Assembly (NCBI GenBank): GCA_028287895.1
Contig: JAQBOV010000036.1
Location: 1 to 64,000 of the forward strand
DNA from: Mucilaginibacter sp.
Lineage (GTDB): Bacteria > Bacteroidota > Bacteroidia > Sphingobacteriales > Sphingobacteriaceae
Direction of reading: 5' to 3'
DNA: 64,000 nucleotides
Position numbers and translations under genes: made by a program. Under the pieces are notes generated by a model. It was not told where the DNA came from. It worked only from the letters and a program-made list of their open reading frames with translations, and ran no database searches. This document shows positions 27,241 through 36,159 of the stretch, one piece after another (the first letter of the stretch is position 1; every line of letters begins with the position of its first letter).

Positions 27241-28392
27241 TTATTTAGCAAGCCTTATGCCAGTAAATTGCCATTGTAAATGTGTTTGAAAAAAATTTCG
27301 GTAGGTAATGCGGCTATGCCCCGGGGATGTTACTTCCGATCCGCCTCTTAGTACCTGCTGATTGACCATAAATTTGCCGTTGTATTCGCCTATAGCTCCC
27401 GGGGCCTTCACAAATCCGGGATAAGGCAGATAGGCGCTTTCTGTCCATTCCCAGCGCTGCCCCCATTTAAATTTATTTGCTGCCGCCTCCCATTCAAATT
27501 CGGTTGGCAGGCGCAGACCTTTCCATGCGGCATAGGCTGAAGCTTCGAAATAACTGACGTGGGATAGTATATCTTTTAAATTAATTGGCTGCAGCCCGTT
27601 ATAGGTATAATTGTGCCATTCCTCATCAATAATATGCCAGTACAACGGGGAGACTATATGATTTTTATTTACCCAGTCCCACCCCTCGGCATGCCAGTGC
27701 CTGAAATCCTGGTAACCGCCATCCTTTATAAAATCCAGGTACTGGCCATTAGTGACTAAAGCTGTACTTATCTCAAATGCATTCAGGTACACTTTATGCC
27801 TCTGCAATTCATTGTCAAAACAAAACCCTTTACCATCAAAACCTATTTCGTAAATACCTTCTGCTACTTTTATAAATTCCTCGCTATGGCGTGCATTGGA
27901 TTTCGGCGGGATGTAATCTGCGGAATAAACAGGGAATAATGGATTATGACCTAAAATGTATTTAATATCGGTATATAAAAGTTCCTGGTGCTGCTCTTCG
28001 TGGCTAAGACCGAGTATCAATAATTCTTTTACATCAGCAGATGGCTCCTGGCACAGAAATTTATCCATCGCCTCATCCACATATTGGCGGTATTTATAAA
28101 CATCAATAACGGTTGGCCTGCTTAAATTACCCCTGTCGGTGCGGATCACACGGGTACCGACTGTTTCATAATAGCTATTGAATACAAAATTATATTCAGG
28201 GCTGAACTCCTGGTAGCCCATAAAATAAGGCTTCAGGATAAAGGTCTCAAAAAACCAGGAGGTGTGCCCCAGGTGCCATTTAGGCGGGCTCACATCTGCA
28301 ATGGGTTGCACCACATAGTCTTCGGTTTGCAAGGGGCTGCAAATTTCCTCAGTTCGTTTTCTGACTTTTCTATAACGGTCTGCCAGGTCCAT
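27241..28392 (-). CDS. egtB: Ergothioneine sulfoxide synthase
   Basis: A 383-residue non-heme iron enzyme joining hercynine to a thiol donor. An N-terminal DinB-type domain carries the iron ligands: one His in WHLGHTSW (40 or 43), plus His131 and His135 in LSHEEQHQE. The C-terminal formylglycine-generating-enzyme-like domain (about 180-383) ends GGSEVTSPGHSRITYRNFF. Whether cysteine or gamma-glutamylcysteine is the donor cannot be read off. No egtA, egtC or egtE is nearby, so the remaining lyase step must be encoded elsewhere. It starts 2 bp after the transporter gene, so cotranscription is very likely. Confidence 0.93.
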   Translation of the reverse strand: MDLADRYRKVRKRTEEICSPLQTEDYVVQPIADVSPPKWHLGHTSWFFETFILKPYFMGYQEFSPEYNFVFNSYYETVGTRVIRTDRGNLSRPTVIDVYKYRQYVDEAMDKFLCQEPSADVKELLILGLSHEEQHQELLYTDIKYILGHNPLFPVYSADYIPPKSNARHSEEFIKVAEGIYEIGFDGKGFCFDNELQRHKVYLNAFEISTALVTNGQYLDFIKDGGYQDFRHWHAEGWDWVNKNHIVSPLYWHIIDEEWHNYTYNGLQPINLKDILSHVSYFEASAYAAWKGLRLPTEFEWEAAANKFKWGQRWEWTESAYLPYPGFVKAPGAIGEYNGKFMVNQQVLRGGSEVTSPGHSRITYRNFFQTHLQWQFTGIRLAK

Positions 28393-28394
28393 AA

Positions 28395-29966
28395 TTACTT
28401 GCTCTCCAAATATCGTTTAAGATCAGAAATTGTTTTAACATTTAATTGTCTGGCTTGTTTTTCGCGCATCATTAAAGCATACGCATTATTAAAGCCGATC
28501 GGTTCTAACCACTTGATATTAAATTTAGCCTCAAATTCTCTTTGTACATAATCGAATGTTTCATTTTTATTCTTAGTAAGGGAATCTACAATTTTTGATG
28601 AAGGCTGAAGGATGGCCAGCAGGCCCGTGCCGGTATATTCTGGATAGAGGTCGATTTGGTCATTAATTAAGGCATCAAAACAAATTTTTGTTCCGCCAAG
28701 CCCGGTTTTAGTCACTACATCATAATCCGTGTAGCCCTTGATCAGCAGCGTATACATACTGGCAAGAATATATTGCTCTCCAAAAATTTTTGAACCGATA
28801 CGTACAATCCCGGCATTTCCATTTCGTGAAGGCTTTAATAACTCCCGGGACGCTAAAAAATATTCAGCCACCTTTTCCGGGCTTTGGTGCAGATAATCCG
28901 TCCGGTAGTTTAAGTCTGTCATTACGGAATCATCGATTTTACCCGCCAAAAGATTTAATGTTTTCTCTAATTCCGGAAATCTTTTCAGGGCATCTTCCCG
29001 GATAATGGGCGCAGCATAATAAGGCGGAAAAATGCGCTTATCATCATTTAACACTACCAGATTGTAAGCCTTTAAACGGCCATCGGTTGAATAACCGCTA
29101 ATGACATCCAATTGGTTTTCATAAGCCGCCTTATACATCACTGCGTCACTGATTACGATCGTATGTATCTTTAACCCATACTTGCTTTGCAGTCCCAGGT
29201 TGCCATCCCGCCTGCCCATAAACTCGGGTGTAAAGCCAGCCGTAAGTTTTCCGCCATAAGCCGAAGGAATAAAGTAAAGGGAAGCTAATAAAATGAGTAG
29301 TGCCGGCAAAGTTGCCGTAGCCGTTCTTACTTTTTTAAGGTGGAGATTTTGTAATCGCGACAGCAGAAAATCAAATAGAATGGCAAGTAATGCTGCAGGA
29401 ATTGCCCCCGCTAATATCATATTGGTATTATTGAGCGATATGCCACCAAAAATAAACTCACCCAAGCCACCTGCGGCGATATAGGAGGCCAAGGTAGCCA
29501 CTCCAACATTAATTACTGTAGCCGTGCGGATACCTGCAAGTATGACGGGCATAGCAAGGGGCAACTCAACCTTAAATAGTATTTGCCATTTACTCATTCC
29601 CATGGCCAGGGCGGATTCTTTAACCGCAGCATCGACCCCTGTAATCCCGGTATAAGTATTTCTGATAATAGGCAATAGCGCATACAGCAACAGGGCGACA
29701 ATAGCGGGTCTGGCGCCAATACCCAGCAAAGGGATCATAAACCCTAAAAGCGCAATGCTGGGAATAGTTTGCAGTACACCAGCCATACCTAAAATAGTTC
29801 CCGCAAATTGCTTTTTGCGGCTTATCCATATACCAAGCGGTAAACCGACGAGTACTGCAATTATCAGCGAAATAAAAGTAAGCCCGATATGCTGCAAAGT
29901 CTGGGCAGCAAGCTTATCACTCTGCTGCCGCATGAACTCCCATAAAGTTTGCTGCTGCTCATTCAT
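28395..29966 (-). CDS. Fused ABC permease and permuted substrate-binding protein (EgtU-like / OpuC family)
   Basis: A 523-residue chain. Residues 1-210 are a six-helix OpuC-type permease with the ATPase-contacting loop ESALAMGMSKWQILFKVELP. One more transmembrane helix (217-238) anchors a periplasmic binding domain (240-523). Family order is normally the GSKxFxEQ...YPEYTGT half first and the TPEF...STDG...FPPYxAAP half second. Here the second half comes first (240-375), and the first half follows (386-523), ending at the usual hinge phrase TISDLKRYL. The binding domain is thus circularly permuted. Permease plus binding-protein fusions of this family include the ergothioneine importer EgtU. 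Position between the ATPase gene (8-bp overlap) and egtB supports ergothioneine as the cargo. Betaine or choline remains possible. Confidence 0.85.
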   Translation of the reverse strand: MNEQQQTLWEFMRQQSDKLAAQTLQHIGLTFISLIIAVLVGLPLGIWISRKKQFAGTILGMAGVLQTIPSIALLGFMIPLLGIGARPAIVALLLYALLPIIRNTYTGITGVDAAVKESALAMGMSKWQILFKVELPLAMPVILAGIRTATVINVGVATLASYIAAGGLGEFIFGGISLNNTNMILAGAIPAALLAILFDFLLSRLQNLHLKKVRTATATLPALLILLASLYFIPSAYGGKLTAGFTPEFMGRRDGNLGLQSKYGLKIHTIVISDAVMYKAAYENQLDVISGYSTDGRLKAYNLVVLNDDKRIFPPYYAAPIIREDALKRFPELEKTLNLLAGKIDDSVMTDLNYRTDYLHQSPEKVAEYFLASRELLKPSRNGNAGIVRIGSKIFGEQYILASMYTLLIKGYTDYDVVTKTGLGGTKICFDALINDQIDLYPEYTGTGLLAILQPSSKIVDSLTKNKNETFDYVQREFEAKFNIKWLEPIGFNNAYALMMREKQARQLNVKTISDLKRYLESK

Positions 29967-30924
29967 GGGCGCGGTTGCTTTGGTATTGATAGAATGCTGT
30001 GATTAACTGTTTAAACTCTACTGACCTTGTTTCATGTTCATAGGCGATATTTAAACGGTCCGTCTGATGATATTTAAATTTCTCCATACCTGTCCAGATA
30101 TCCGAGTCAGCAGACAATGAAGCTGCATCAACGTCCTTTTTAGTATGCGGCAGCAAAGTCCAGATATCTTTTACCAGGACAGCCCTGAACTCCAGTTGAA
30201 GGCGCTGTTCTTTTAAAAAGTCTTTTACAAAATGGTTAGCCGGTTTAAAAAGTAAATCGGCAGGTGTACCTATCTGCACAATTTTTCCTTTATCCATAAG
30301 GCATATACGGTCGCCGAGTCCAAAGGCTTCCTGCACATCATGGGTAACCATAATAATGGTTTTCCTTTTCAATTCGTCCAGGGCTTTAAATTCGGCATGT
30401 ATTTTTGAACGGGTAATATTATCCAATGCCCCGAATGGTTCGTCCATCAGCAAAACCGGCGGGTCAGCTACCAAAGCCCTTGCCAAACCTACACGCTGCT
30501 GCTGACCACCGCTTAGTTCATTTGGATAAGCCTTTAACTGATCAGGTGACAGATGAAGCTTTTCGATCAATTCGTCAATCCGCCGTTCAATTTTCTTGCT
30601 GTCCCATTTTAACAATTGCGGAACAATAGCGATGTTCTCGGCCACGGTGTAATGGGGAAAGAGGCCATTATTTTGCAATACATAGCCTATGCTCCGGCGC
30701 AATATCTCGGGCGATTGACAAAAAATATTTTTGCCATCGATCTGTATCGTTCCGCAAGTGGGTTCAATCAGCCGGTTGATCATTTTTAGGGTAGTAGTTT
30801 TACCGCACCCGCTGGTCCCTAAAAGCACCAGCGTTTCATGTTCCTTTACTTCAAATGAAATGCCGTTAACCGCTTTAACTGCACCAAAATATTTGCTTAG
30901 CTGTTCAACTGTGATCATAGGCAA
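29959..30924 (-). CDS. ABC transporter ATPase (EgtV-like / OpuCA family)
   Basis: A 321-residue nucleotide-binding subunit. Walker A is GTSGCGKTT (36-44), the signature LSGGQQQR is near 140, and Walker B is VLLMDEPFGALD followed by the switch His in MVTHD. Residues past about 240 lack an obvious CBS pair and form a short C-terminal extension. Its partner permease overlaps it by 8 bp. The call as EgtV-like rests on the operon with egtB and egtD, not on the ATPase itself, which resembles betaine transporters. Confidence 0.93.
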   Translation of the reverse strand: MPMITVEQLSKYFGAVKAVNGISFEVKEHETLVLLGTSGCGKTTTLKMINRLIEPTCGTIQIDGKNIFCQSPEILRRSIGYVLQNNGLFPHYTVAENIAIVPQLLKWDSKKIERRIDELIEKLHLSPDQLKAYPNELSGGQQQRVGLARALVADPPVLLMDEPFGALDNITRSKIHAEFKALDELKRKTIIMVTHDVQEAFGLGDRICLMDKGKIVQIGTPADLLFKPANHFVKDFLKEQRLQLEFRAVLVKDIWTLLPHTKKDVDAASLSADSDIWTGMEKFKYHQTDRLNIAYEHETRSVEFKQLITAFYQYQSNRAHE

Positions 30925-30927
30925 CTT

Positions 30928-32313
30928 TCAACCTTCAATGGACATAAAAAGATTATTCAACGATTCGCAATAGAGGGGATGAGCAAACACACAATAACGG
31001 ATACGATCGTAGGTGATCCCTCCTTCCATTGCCATTTGCAATACGGACATGATCTCGCCACCCTCCTGGCCAAGAACAGCCGCTCCCAATATTTTCTTGC
31101 TGTCCGCATCGACAATAGCTTTCATAAAGCCGCGGGTATCGCCGGTCTCAATTGCCCTGGCTACACGGGCCATGGGCAATTTGGCTACTTTAATATTCAA
31201 GCCTTGTTTTTTGGCTTCAGTCTCGCTCATACCTACATGGCCCAGCTGCGGATCGGTAAACATACAGTAAGGAACAGGCCGGTCCTGGGTATTAAGATCT
31301 GCGCCTTCCAGCAGGTTGCGGTAAACAATGGTGTAATCATTGTAGGATATGTGTGTAAAGGCCGGACCACCTTTTACATCACCAAGCGCATAAATTCCCG
31401 TAACATTGGTTTCCAGCTTCCCGTTTACCTTAATAAACCCCCGTTCATCTGTTCCCACACCTGTTTTTCCAGGATCCAAAGTATCCGTATTTGGTGCACG
31501 GCCAACAGCCACCAGTACATGCGAGCATTTAATCTTGTGTTCTTTTTCGCCAGATTTAATCGTAGCCAAGATTTTACCTTTGCCGGCCCTTTTAAATTTT
31601 AAGGCCTGAGATTCGGTCAATATTTTGATATTTTCCTCCTCCAGAATATCTTTTAATTCAGTTGAGATATCTTCATCTTCGCGAGCAACAATATGTTTTC
31701 CTCTTTCCAATATGGTAACTTTGCTCCCAAAACGCTTAAACATCTGCCCGAATTCCAAACCAACATAATTACCTCCAATGACCAATAAATGTTCGGGTAC
31801 TTTATCCAGTTCCAGAATACTGGTTGATGTCAGGTAATCAATATCGTCTATCCCAACAATGTCGGGGACAATCGTTTTACACCCGGTGTTCATGAAGATC
31901 AGGTCAGCTTTCAGTTCCTGATAGCCACCATCATTCAAGCTTACTGAGATAATTTTAGGACCGGTAAATGCAGCTTCGCCAAATATCAGATCGAGACCTT
32001 TGGTTGCTTCAAGGCTCTTTTGGCTACCATTGCGAAAAAGCGATACGACTTTATCCTTACGCTTTTTGATCTGAACCATGTCCACTTTGTAGCTCTTGAT
32101 ATTTATACCAAAGTCGTTACTTTTAGAAGCCATGTAGGCCGCCTTTGCCGAAGCCACCCAGGTTTTGGTAGGTGTGCAGCCGTCGTTTATGCAAGTACCA
32201 CCTATATATCTTCTCTCGATCAGCGCAGTCTTTTTTCCCGCCATGGCCAGTTTCTTAGCTAACGGGACGCCTCCCTGCCCGGAGCCGATCACTATTGCGT
32301 CGTAAGTTTTCAT
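30928..32313 (-). CDS. Flavin disulfide oxidoreductase (mercuric reductase / dihydrolipoamide dehydrogenase-like)
   Basis: A 461-residue FAD and NAD(P)H enzyme. FAD motif GSGQGG (10-15), redox pair Cys41-Cys46 in GGTCINDGCTPTK, NAD(P) motif VIGGNYVGLEFG near 177, second FAD motif YALGDVKGG, and a C-terminal interface with FAHPLYCESL in place of HAHPTLSE. It is the first gene of the egt operon, 3 bp before the ATPase gene. Lacking the extra N-terminal Cys domain of MerA and any lipoamide context, it may reduce an oxidised low-molecular-weight thiol. Ergothioneine disulfide is an attractive inferred substrate. Confidence 0.88.
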   Translation of the reverse strand: MKTYDAIVIGSGQGGVPLAKKLAMAGKKTALIERRYIGGTCINDGCTPTKTWVASAKAAYMASKSNDFGINIKSYKVDMVQIKKRKDKVVSLFRNGSQKSLEATKGLDLIFGEAAFTGPKIISVSLNDGGYQELKADLIFMNTGCKTIVPDIVGIDDIDYLTSTSILELDKVPEHLLVIGGNYVGLEFGQMFKRFGSKVTILERGKHIVAREDEDISTELKDILEEENIKILTESQALKFKRAGKGKILATIKSGEKEHKIKCSHVLVAVGRAPNTDTLDPGKTGVGTDERGFIKVNGKLETNVTGIYALGDVKGGPAFTHISYNDYTIVYRNLLEGADLNTQDRPVPYCMFTDPQLGHVGMSETEAKKQGLNIKVAKLPMARVARAIETGDTRGFMKAIVDADSKKILGAAVLGQEGGEIMSVLQMAMEGGITYDRIRYCVFAHPLYCESLNNLFMSIEG

Positions 32314-32599
32314 ATCATTCGGTTATTCACGTCCTTGCTTACACCAAGCAGATTAATACATATGATTTTTATTGGTTGTTTAAGGTGATTTAGAGATTTT
32401 ACAATAGTTTTTAACAATTGCCTTTTAGCCGGTACCCATAAAAACTTACCCTATTTTTGACTCAATATAAATGTAAAACAATTGATCAAAGATTTATAAT
32501 GACTGAACGTCCTATTTGTTTTTATGACTAAGCTATCACAGTTTAATGCAGGGCAGATATATTTTTTGAAAATTAATTTTAAAACTTATTTTAAAGCTA
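32314..32599. other. Divergent region egt operon / tRNA-Glu
   Basis: Nearly 300 bp without a gene. It should hold the promoter of the five-gene egt operon (minus strand). On the minus strand ATCTTTGATC near 32490 offers a TTTG, with TATATTGA 17 nt on, a weak match to the consensus. Nothing else is recognised. Confidence 0.35.
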
Positions 32600-32607
32600 T
32601 ATCTTTG
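32600..32607 (+). promoter_or_regulatory. -7 element of the tRNA-Glu promoter
   Basis: TATCTTTG matches TAnnTTTG exactly and lies 46 nt before the tRNA. The expected -33 position shows only ATTTTA, so the match is partial. Confidence 0.5.
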
Positions 32608-32653
32608 CCATCCCAAAATAAGGGATTCCGAGTCAGTAATGACTTTGAAAAAA

Positions 32654-32725
32654 GGCCCGTTCGTCTAGGGGTTAGGACGTTAGATTTTCATTCTAGAAAC
32701 AGGGGTTCGATTCCCCTACGGGCTA
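32654..32725 (+). tRNA. tRNA-Glu (TTC)
   Basis: A canonical 72-nt cloverleaf. Acceptor GGCCCGT with ACGGGCT (a G-U first pair), D arm with GGGTTAGGA, anticodon stem TTAGA/TCTAG with loop TTTTCAT giving anticodon TTC, T arm AGGGGTTCGATTCCCCT, and discriminator A. CCA is not encoded. It is followed directly by a terminator. Confidence 0.97.
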
Positions 32726-32727
32726 CT

Positions 32728-32760
32728 AAGCCGCTTTACGAAAGTAGAGCGGCTTTTTTT
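32728..32760 (+). terminator. Rho-independent terminator of tRNA-Glu
   Basis: AAGCCGCT (32728-32735) and TTAC pair with GTAG and AGCGGCTT (32748-32755) around a GAAA tetraloop, followed by a run of T. It sits 3 nt after the tRNA. Confidence 0.93.
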
Positions 32761-32761
32761 T

Positions 32762-33112
32762 GCGGACAGGATGTCGCAAAATTGAGTGTGGACACTTAAA
32801 TGTGTTTCAGTCAAGCGGGGCCGCTTGGCTGGTCGGAATGTTTTTAATGCGGTTCCACTGCTATAATTGGTATCAGCGATCACTTCCTGTATCGCAATGC
32901 CATTCTCTTTCAAATTGTTTACCAAATGGACAAGTACTGTAGGCAGGCATTGGCGATCCCGCTTATCAGCTAAAAACACCTTTGCACAAGTTATCATATG
33001 GGAAGCCGTATCTACACGGACCTGCCCAAGATAGTTTATAGCTGTTGGTGTACCCGGCTTTACAGACTTTTAGCGTCTAGGTCACTTCGGCTGTAATGGC
33101 TATCATTACTTG
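32762..33112 (-). pseudogene. Transposase fragment (IS1182/IS5-like, DDE)
   Basis: The minus strand encodes KPGTPTAINYLGQVRVDTA, then the stretch AKVFLADKRDRQCLPTVL and IQEVIADTNYSSGTALK, all in one frame. This is the central part of a Bacteroidota IS1182-type transposase. The first part upstream contains stops and needs a frame change, and the C-terminus is missing. No intact ends are visible. The fragment lies directly after tRNA-Glu. Confidence 0.8.
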
Positions 33113-33170
33113 GACTCGCTTTATTAGTTTAATGGTAAAAGCAAAGTGCAAACTGATTACTGCAAACTGC

Positions 33171-35597
33171 CTATTCGCTTCTCAAACTTTTAACCGGATT
33201 TGCTAACGCCGCTTTAATTGATTGAAAGCTGATGGTTATACCCGCTACAAGCAAGGCTATTAAGCCCGCGGCCACAAACACCCACCATTGTATAGTTATG
33301 CGATAGGCAAAGTCCTGCAGCCATTTATACATGGCAAACCATGTTATAGGGAAAGATATGAGCGCCGCAATAACTATCAGTTTTAAAAACTCGACCGATA
33401 ACATGGAAGTTATGCTTACGGTTGACGCTCCCAATACCTTGCGGATGCCAATTTCCTTTACCCGCTGGCGTATCATAAAGGCTGCCAGCCCAAATAAGCC
33501 AAGGCTTGCAATAATCACCGCAATAATTGCAAACGAGGTAAATATTTGCCCTGTGCGCTGTTCTATTTTATATAAAGATGCGTATTGCTGGTCTAAAAAG
33601 CTATAGCTAAATGGCGCGCTGGCATTATAGCTATCCCATTTGGTTTTTATATCAGCCACTAATTGATGTACATCTGCTGTTTTAACTTTTACCATAATTG
33701 CACCTTTACTGTTAGTAGAGGGTAGCATCATTAACGGTGCAATGTTTTGTTTGGCCGATCTATAATTAAAATCCTTCACTACACCAACAATAGTAAAATG
33801 ATGCTGGCCCGAACGAACAATGGTTTTCCCTAATGGGTTGGCATTGCCAAAGCCCAAATCACGTATGGCTGCCTCATTTACAATAACAGATATTGAATCT
33901 GCCGGCGATGGCGGGAAAAAATTACGCCCGCTTGCTAACTTTATCCCTAAAGTAGGCAGGTAAGCATTATCAACCCAGTAAATACCACACTGAATTTCTG
34001 AACGGCTGCCTTTGCTGTTAGTCATATCGGGCGAATATATTTCTGTACCACCCATGCTGTTGGTACCCGGTACATTGCCCGATATAGTTGCATTTACCAC
34101 GCGGCTATCGGTTAATAGCTGCTGTTTAAATGCATTGATATTATTGCCGAGGGTATTGGTATCGTATATTACCAGCACTTGGTCTTTGTCGTACCCAAGC
34201 TTTTTGTTTTGCATATAATGCAATTGCTGGTAAACTATAAAGGTGGCTATAATAAGCCCAGTTGAAATAGCGAATTGGAAAACTATCAGGCTACCTCGCA
34301 AGCCGCTTTTATTAGCCGGCTGCGAGCTGCCACCACCTTTTAGTATCGAAATTATTTTAAATGATGATAAGAATAGCGCGGGGTAAATGCCTGCTATTAA
34401 ACCCACAAATAAGGTTAATGAAATTTCGAGCGCAAGCGCGCCATAATTTAAAAAGAACCCCATGCTAATGTTTTTGCCGGCCAGGTTATTAAAGTATGGC
34501 AACAGCATGTAAACAAGACCTAAAGCAAATAATAGGGCCAACAATGTAAGCATAATAGATTCGGTTAAAAACTGCCAAACCAGCTTATTTTTCTCCGACC
34601 CTAATACCTTACGGATGCCTATTTCCTTAGCGCGTTTGGAAGAGCTTGCAGTAGATAAATTGGTAAAATTGATACACGCCAGCAGCATTATAAATAAGGC
34701 CAGGGCACCAAAAATGTAGATGTAATGAATATCGCCGTTGGCCTCAAACTCGTATCTGGTGGCCGAGTGCAGGTGGATAGATTGTATTGGTTGCAAAAAG
34801 AATTTGAAGGTATTGACGGATTTTTGCGCTTCGGCTAAGCTGACGCCCATATCATGTTGGGTTTCGGGCACTACAAATTTGGCCACCAATTGCGGGAAGG
34901 CGGCTTCTAACTTAGCTGGATTAGCGTTTTTGTCTAAGAGTAAATAGGTAAAATACCCAACATTGCTCCAAGTTTGTTTAACCTTAGGGCCGGCATAAGT
35001 AATCAGACTCAAAAAAGCATCTGCATGGAAATGCGAATTATCGGGTACTTTATCAATTACGCCTGTTATTTTAGTGGGATTATTATTAACGATAATCATT
35101 TTACCCATACCGGAAGAATTACCAAAATACTTTTTTTCGAAATCTTTGGTTATCACCATACTGTTAGGTTCGATAAGTGCGGTTTTAGTATCGCCAGCTA
35201 AAAGCGGGATAGAAAACAGGCTCAAAAAGTTGGGGTCGCCTAATACAACCGACTCCTCCTTAAATTGCTGGCCGGCATATTTTACAAATACATTACCCAT
35301 CCTTGTCATTCGGGTAGTTGCCAGTACTTCGGGATATGCATTTTTTATGCCCTGCCCTACTGCGATATCTACATTCGGGAAATCCGCAGCAGCGTTATCA
35401 CCGTTGGAGTGCAGGGCTACGCGGTATATTTGTTTTGCATTATCGGCATACGTATCATAACTCAGTTCATTATATAAATACGCGCTGATAAGCATGCAGC
35501 AGGTAAGCCCTACCGCCAGGCCAAAAACGTTTATAAAAGAAAAAACCTTGTTACTTTTAAGGTTTCGCCAGGCAGTTATTATAAAGTTTCTGATCAT
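33171..35597 (-). CDS. MacB/FtsX-type ABC transporter permease
   Basis: An 808-residue membrane protein of the Bacteroidota family of large permeases. A MacB-type periplasmic region follows the first transmembrane helix (residues 20-45). FtsX core domains of three helices each lie at about 290-420 and 690-805, and both contain KEIGIRKVLGSEK / KEIGIRKVLGAST. This duplication is usual for the family. Such permeases work with a separate ATPase to move peptides, lipoproteins or antimicrobials. No ATPase gene is adjacent. It is monocistronic. Confidence 0.9.
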   Translation of the reverse strand: MIRNFIITAWRNLKSNKVFSFINVFGLAVGLTCCMLISAYLYNELSYDTYADNAKQIYRVALHSNGDNAAADFPNVDIAVGQGIKNAYPEVLATTRMTRMGNVFVKYAGQQFKEESVVLGDPNFLSLFSIPLLAGDTKTALIEPNSMVITKDFEKKYFGNSSGMGKMIIVNNNPTKITGVIDKVPDNSHFHADAFLSLITYAGPKVKQTWSNVGYFTYLLLDKNANPAKLEAAFPQLVAKFVVPETQHDMGVSLAEAQKSVNTFKFFLQPIQSIHLHSATRYEFEANGDIHYIYIFGALALFIMLLACINFTNLSTASSSKRAKEIGIRKVLGSEKNKLVWQFLTESIMLTLLALLFALGLVYMLLPYFNNLAGKNISMGFFLNYGALALEISLTLFVGLIAGIYPALFLSSFKIISILKGGGSSQPANKSGLRGSLIVFQFAISTGLIIATFIVYQQLHYMQNKKLGYDKDQVLVIYDTNTLGNNINAFKQQLLTDSRVVNATISGNVPGTNSMGGTEIYSPDMTNSKGSRSEIQCGIYWVDNAYLPTLGIKLASGRNFFPPSPADSISVIVNEAAIRDLGFGNANPLGKTIVRSGQHHFTIVGVVKDFNYRSAKQNIAPLMMLPSTNSKGAIMVKVKTADVHQLVADIKTKWDSYNASAPFSYSFLDQQYASLYKIEQRTGQIFTSFAIIAVIIASLGLFGLAAFMIRQRVKEIGIRKVLGASTVSITSMLSVEFLKLIVIAALISFPITWFAMYKWLQDFAYRITIQWWVFVAAGLIALLVAGITISFQSIKAALANPVKSLRSE

Positions 35598-35737
35598 AAT
35601 GCTATGTCTTTACTTTACAAAATGCAAACTACATACCAAACAGTTAAACAACTTATAATCCGCTATTTATTTTTACCAATAAATAACAACTGTTCGCAAG
35701 TGTAACAGTGTATGTTCGGTTATGATACAATTTTAAG

Positions 35738-35983
35738 TTGACCCGTCCGGAATTAGCTATACATTCCCAGGACATGACCATTGAGCGGTTTATTATCCAG
35801 CAAAAAGTAGAAAAAATAAAAGAATTACTGGATTACGGTGAACTGAATCTCAACGAAATTGCCTACCAGATGGGTTACAGCCGCAGCGCCCACTTATCCA
35901 CGCAATTTAAAAGCGTAACCGGGCTAACCCCCAGCCAGTACAGGTCATCGGAACAGCAGCGGAAACCTATTGATAAAATTTAA
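35738..35983 (+). pseudogene. C-terminal fragment of an AraC-type regulator
   Basis: An 81-residue open frame with the AraC helix-turn-helix pair (MTIERFIIQQKVEKIKELL, then IAYQMGYSRSAHLSTQFK and GLTPSQYR). The usual N-terminal part of about 100 residues is missing; residues before MTIERF do not look like the family. It is followed by debris of a metal ATPase, and I read it as a broken gene. A stand-alone DNA-binding peptide is possible but less likely. Confidence 0.7.
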
Positions 35984-35995
35984 CCCGTCTTTTTT

Positions 35996-36159
35996 ATGGA
36001 ACACGATCAATCCCCTGCCATGGACCACAGCAAGATGCAGCACGGCTCCGGTTCATCAATGGATATGGGAGGACATGCCATCATGCTATGATGATCGCCG
36101 ATTTTAAAAAGCGATTTTATTTGGTGCTGGTATTGACGCTGCCGCTTATGTTGCTTTCC
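35996..36159 (+). pseudogene. N-terminal fragment of a copper-type P-ATPase
   Basis: The first frame (35996-36091) gives MEHDQSPAMDHSKMQH and GSSMDMGGHAIML, the Met/His-rich start of Bacteroidota copper ATPases. It then stops. The next frame (from 36088) gives MMIADFKKRFYLVLVLTLPL, the following cytoplasmic part and first membrane helix. A one-base frameshift separates the two. The rest of the ATPase (about 600 residues) is absent. Confidence 0.75.

Noticed and set aside
32790..32799. GGACACTTAA shared with 49441-49450 as an insertion-sequence terminal repeat
   Set aside because: Ten bases is too short to support, and no inverted partner or target duplication is visible.
32716..32997. Functional 93-residue protein after tRNA-Glu
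   Set aside because: It is only the middle of a transposase, its upstream part is broken, and its end runs antisense through the tRNA terminator.
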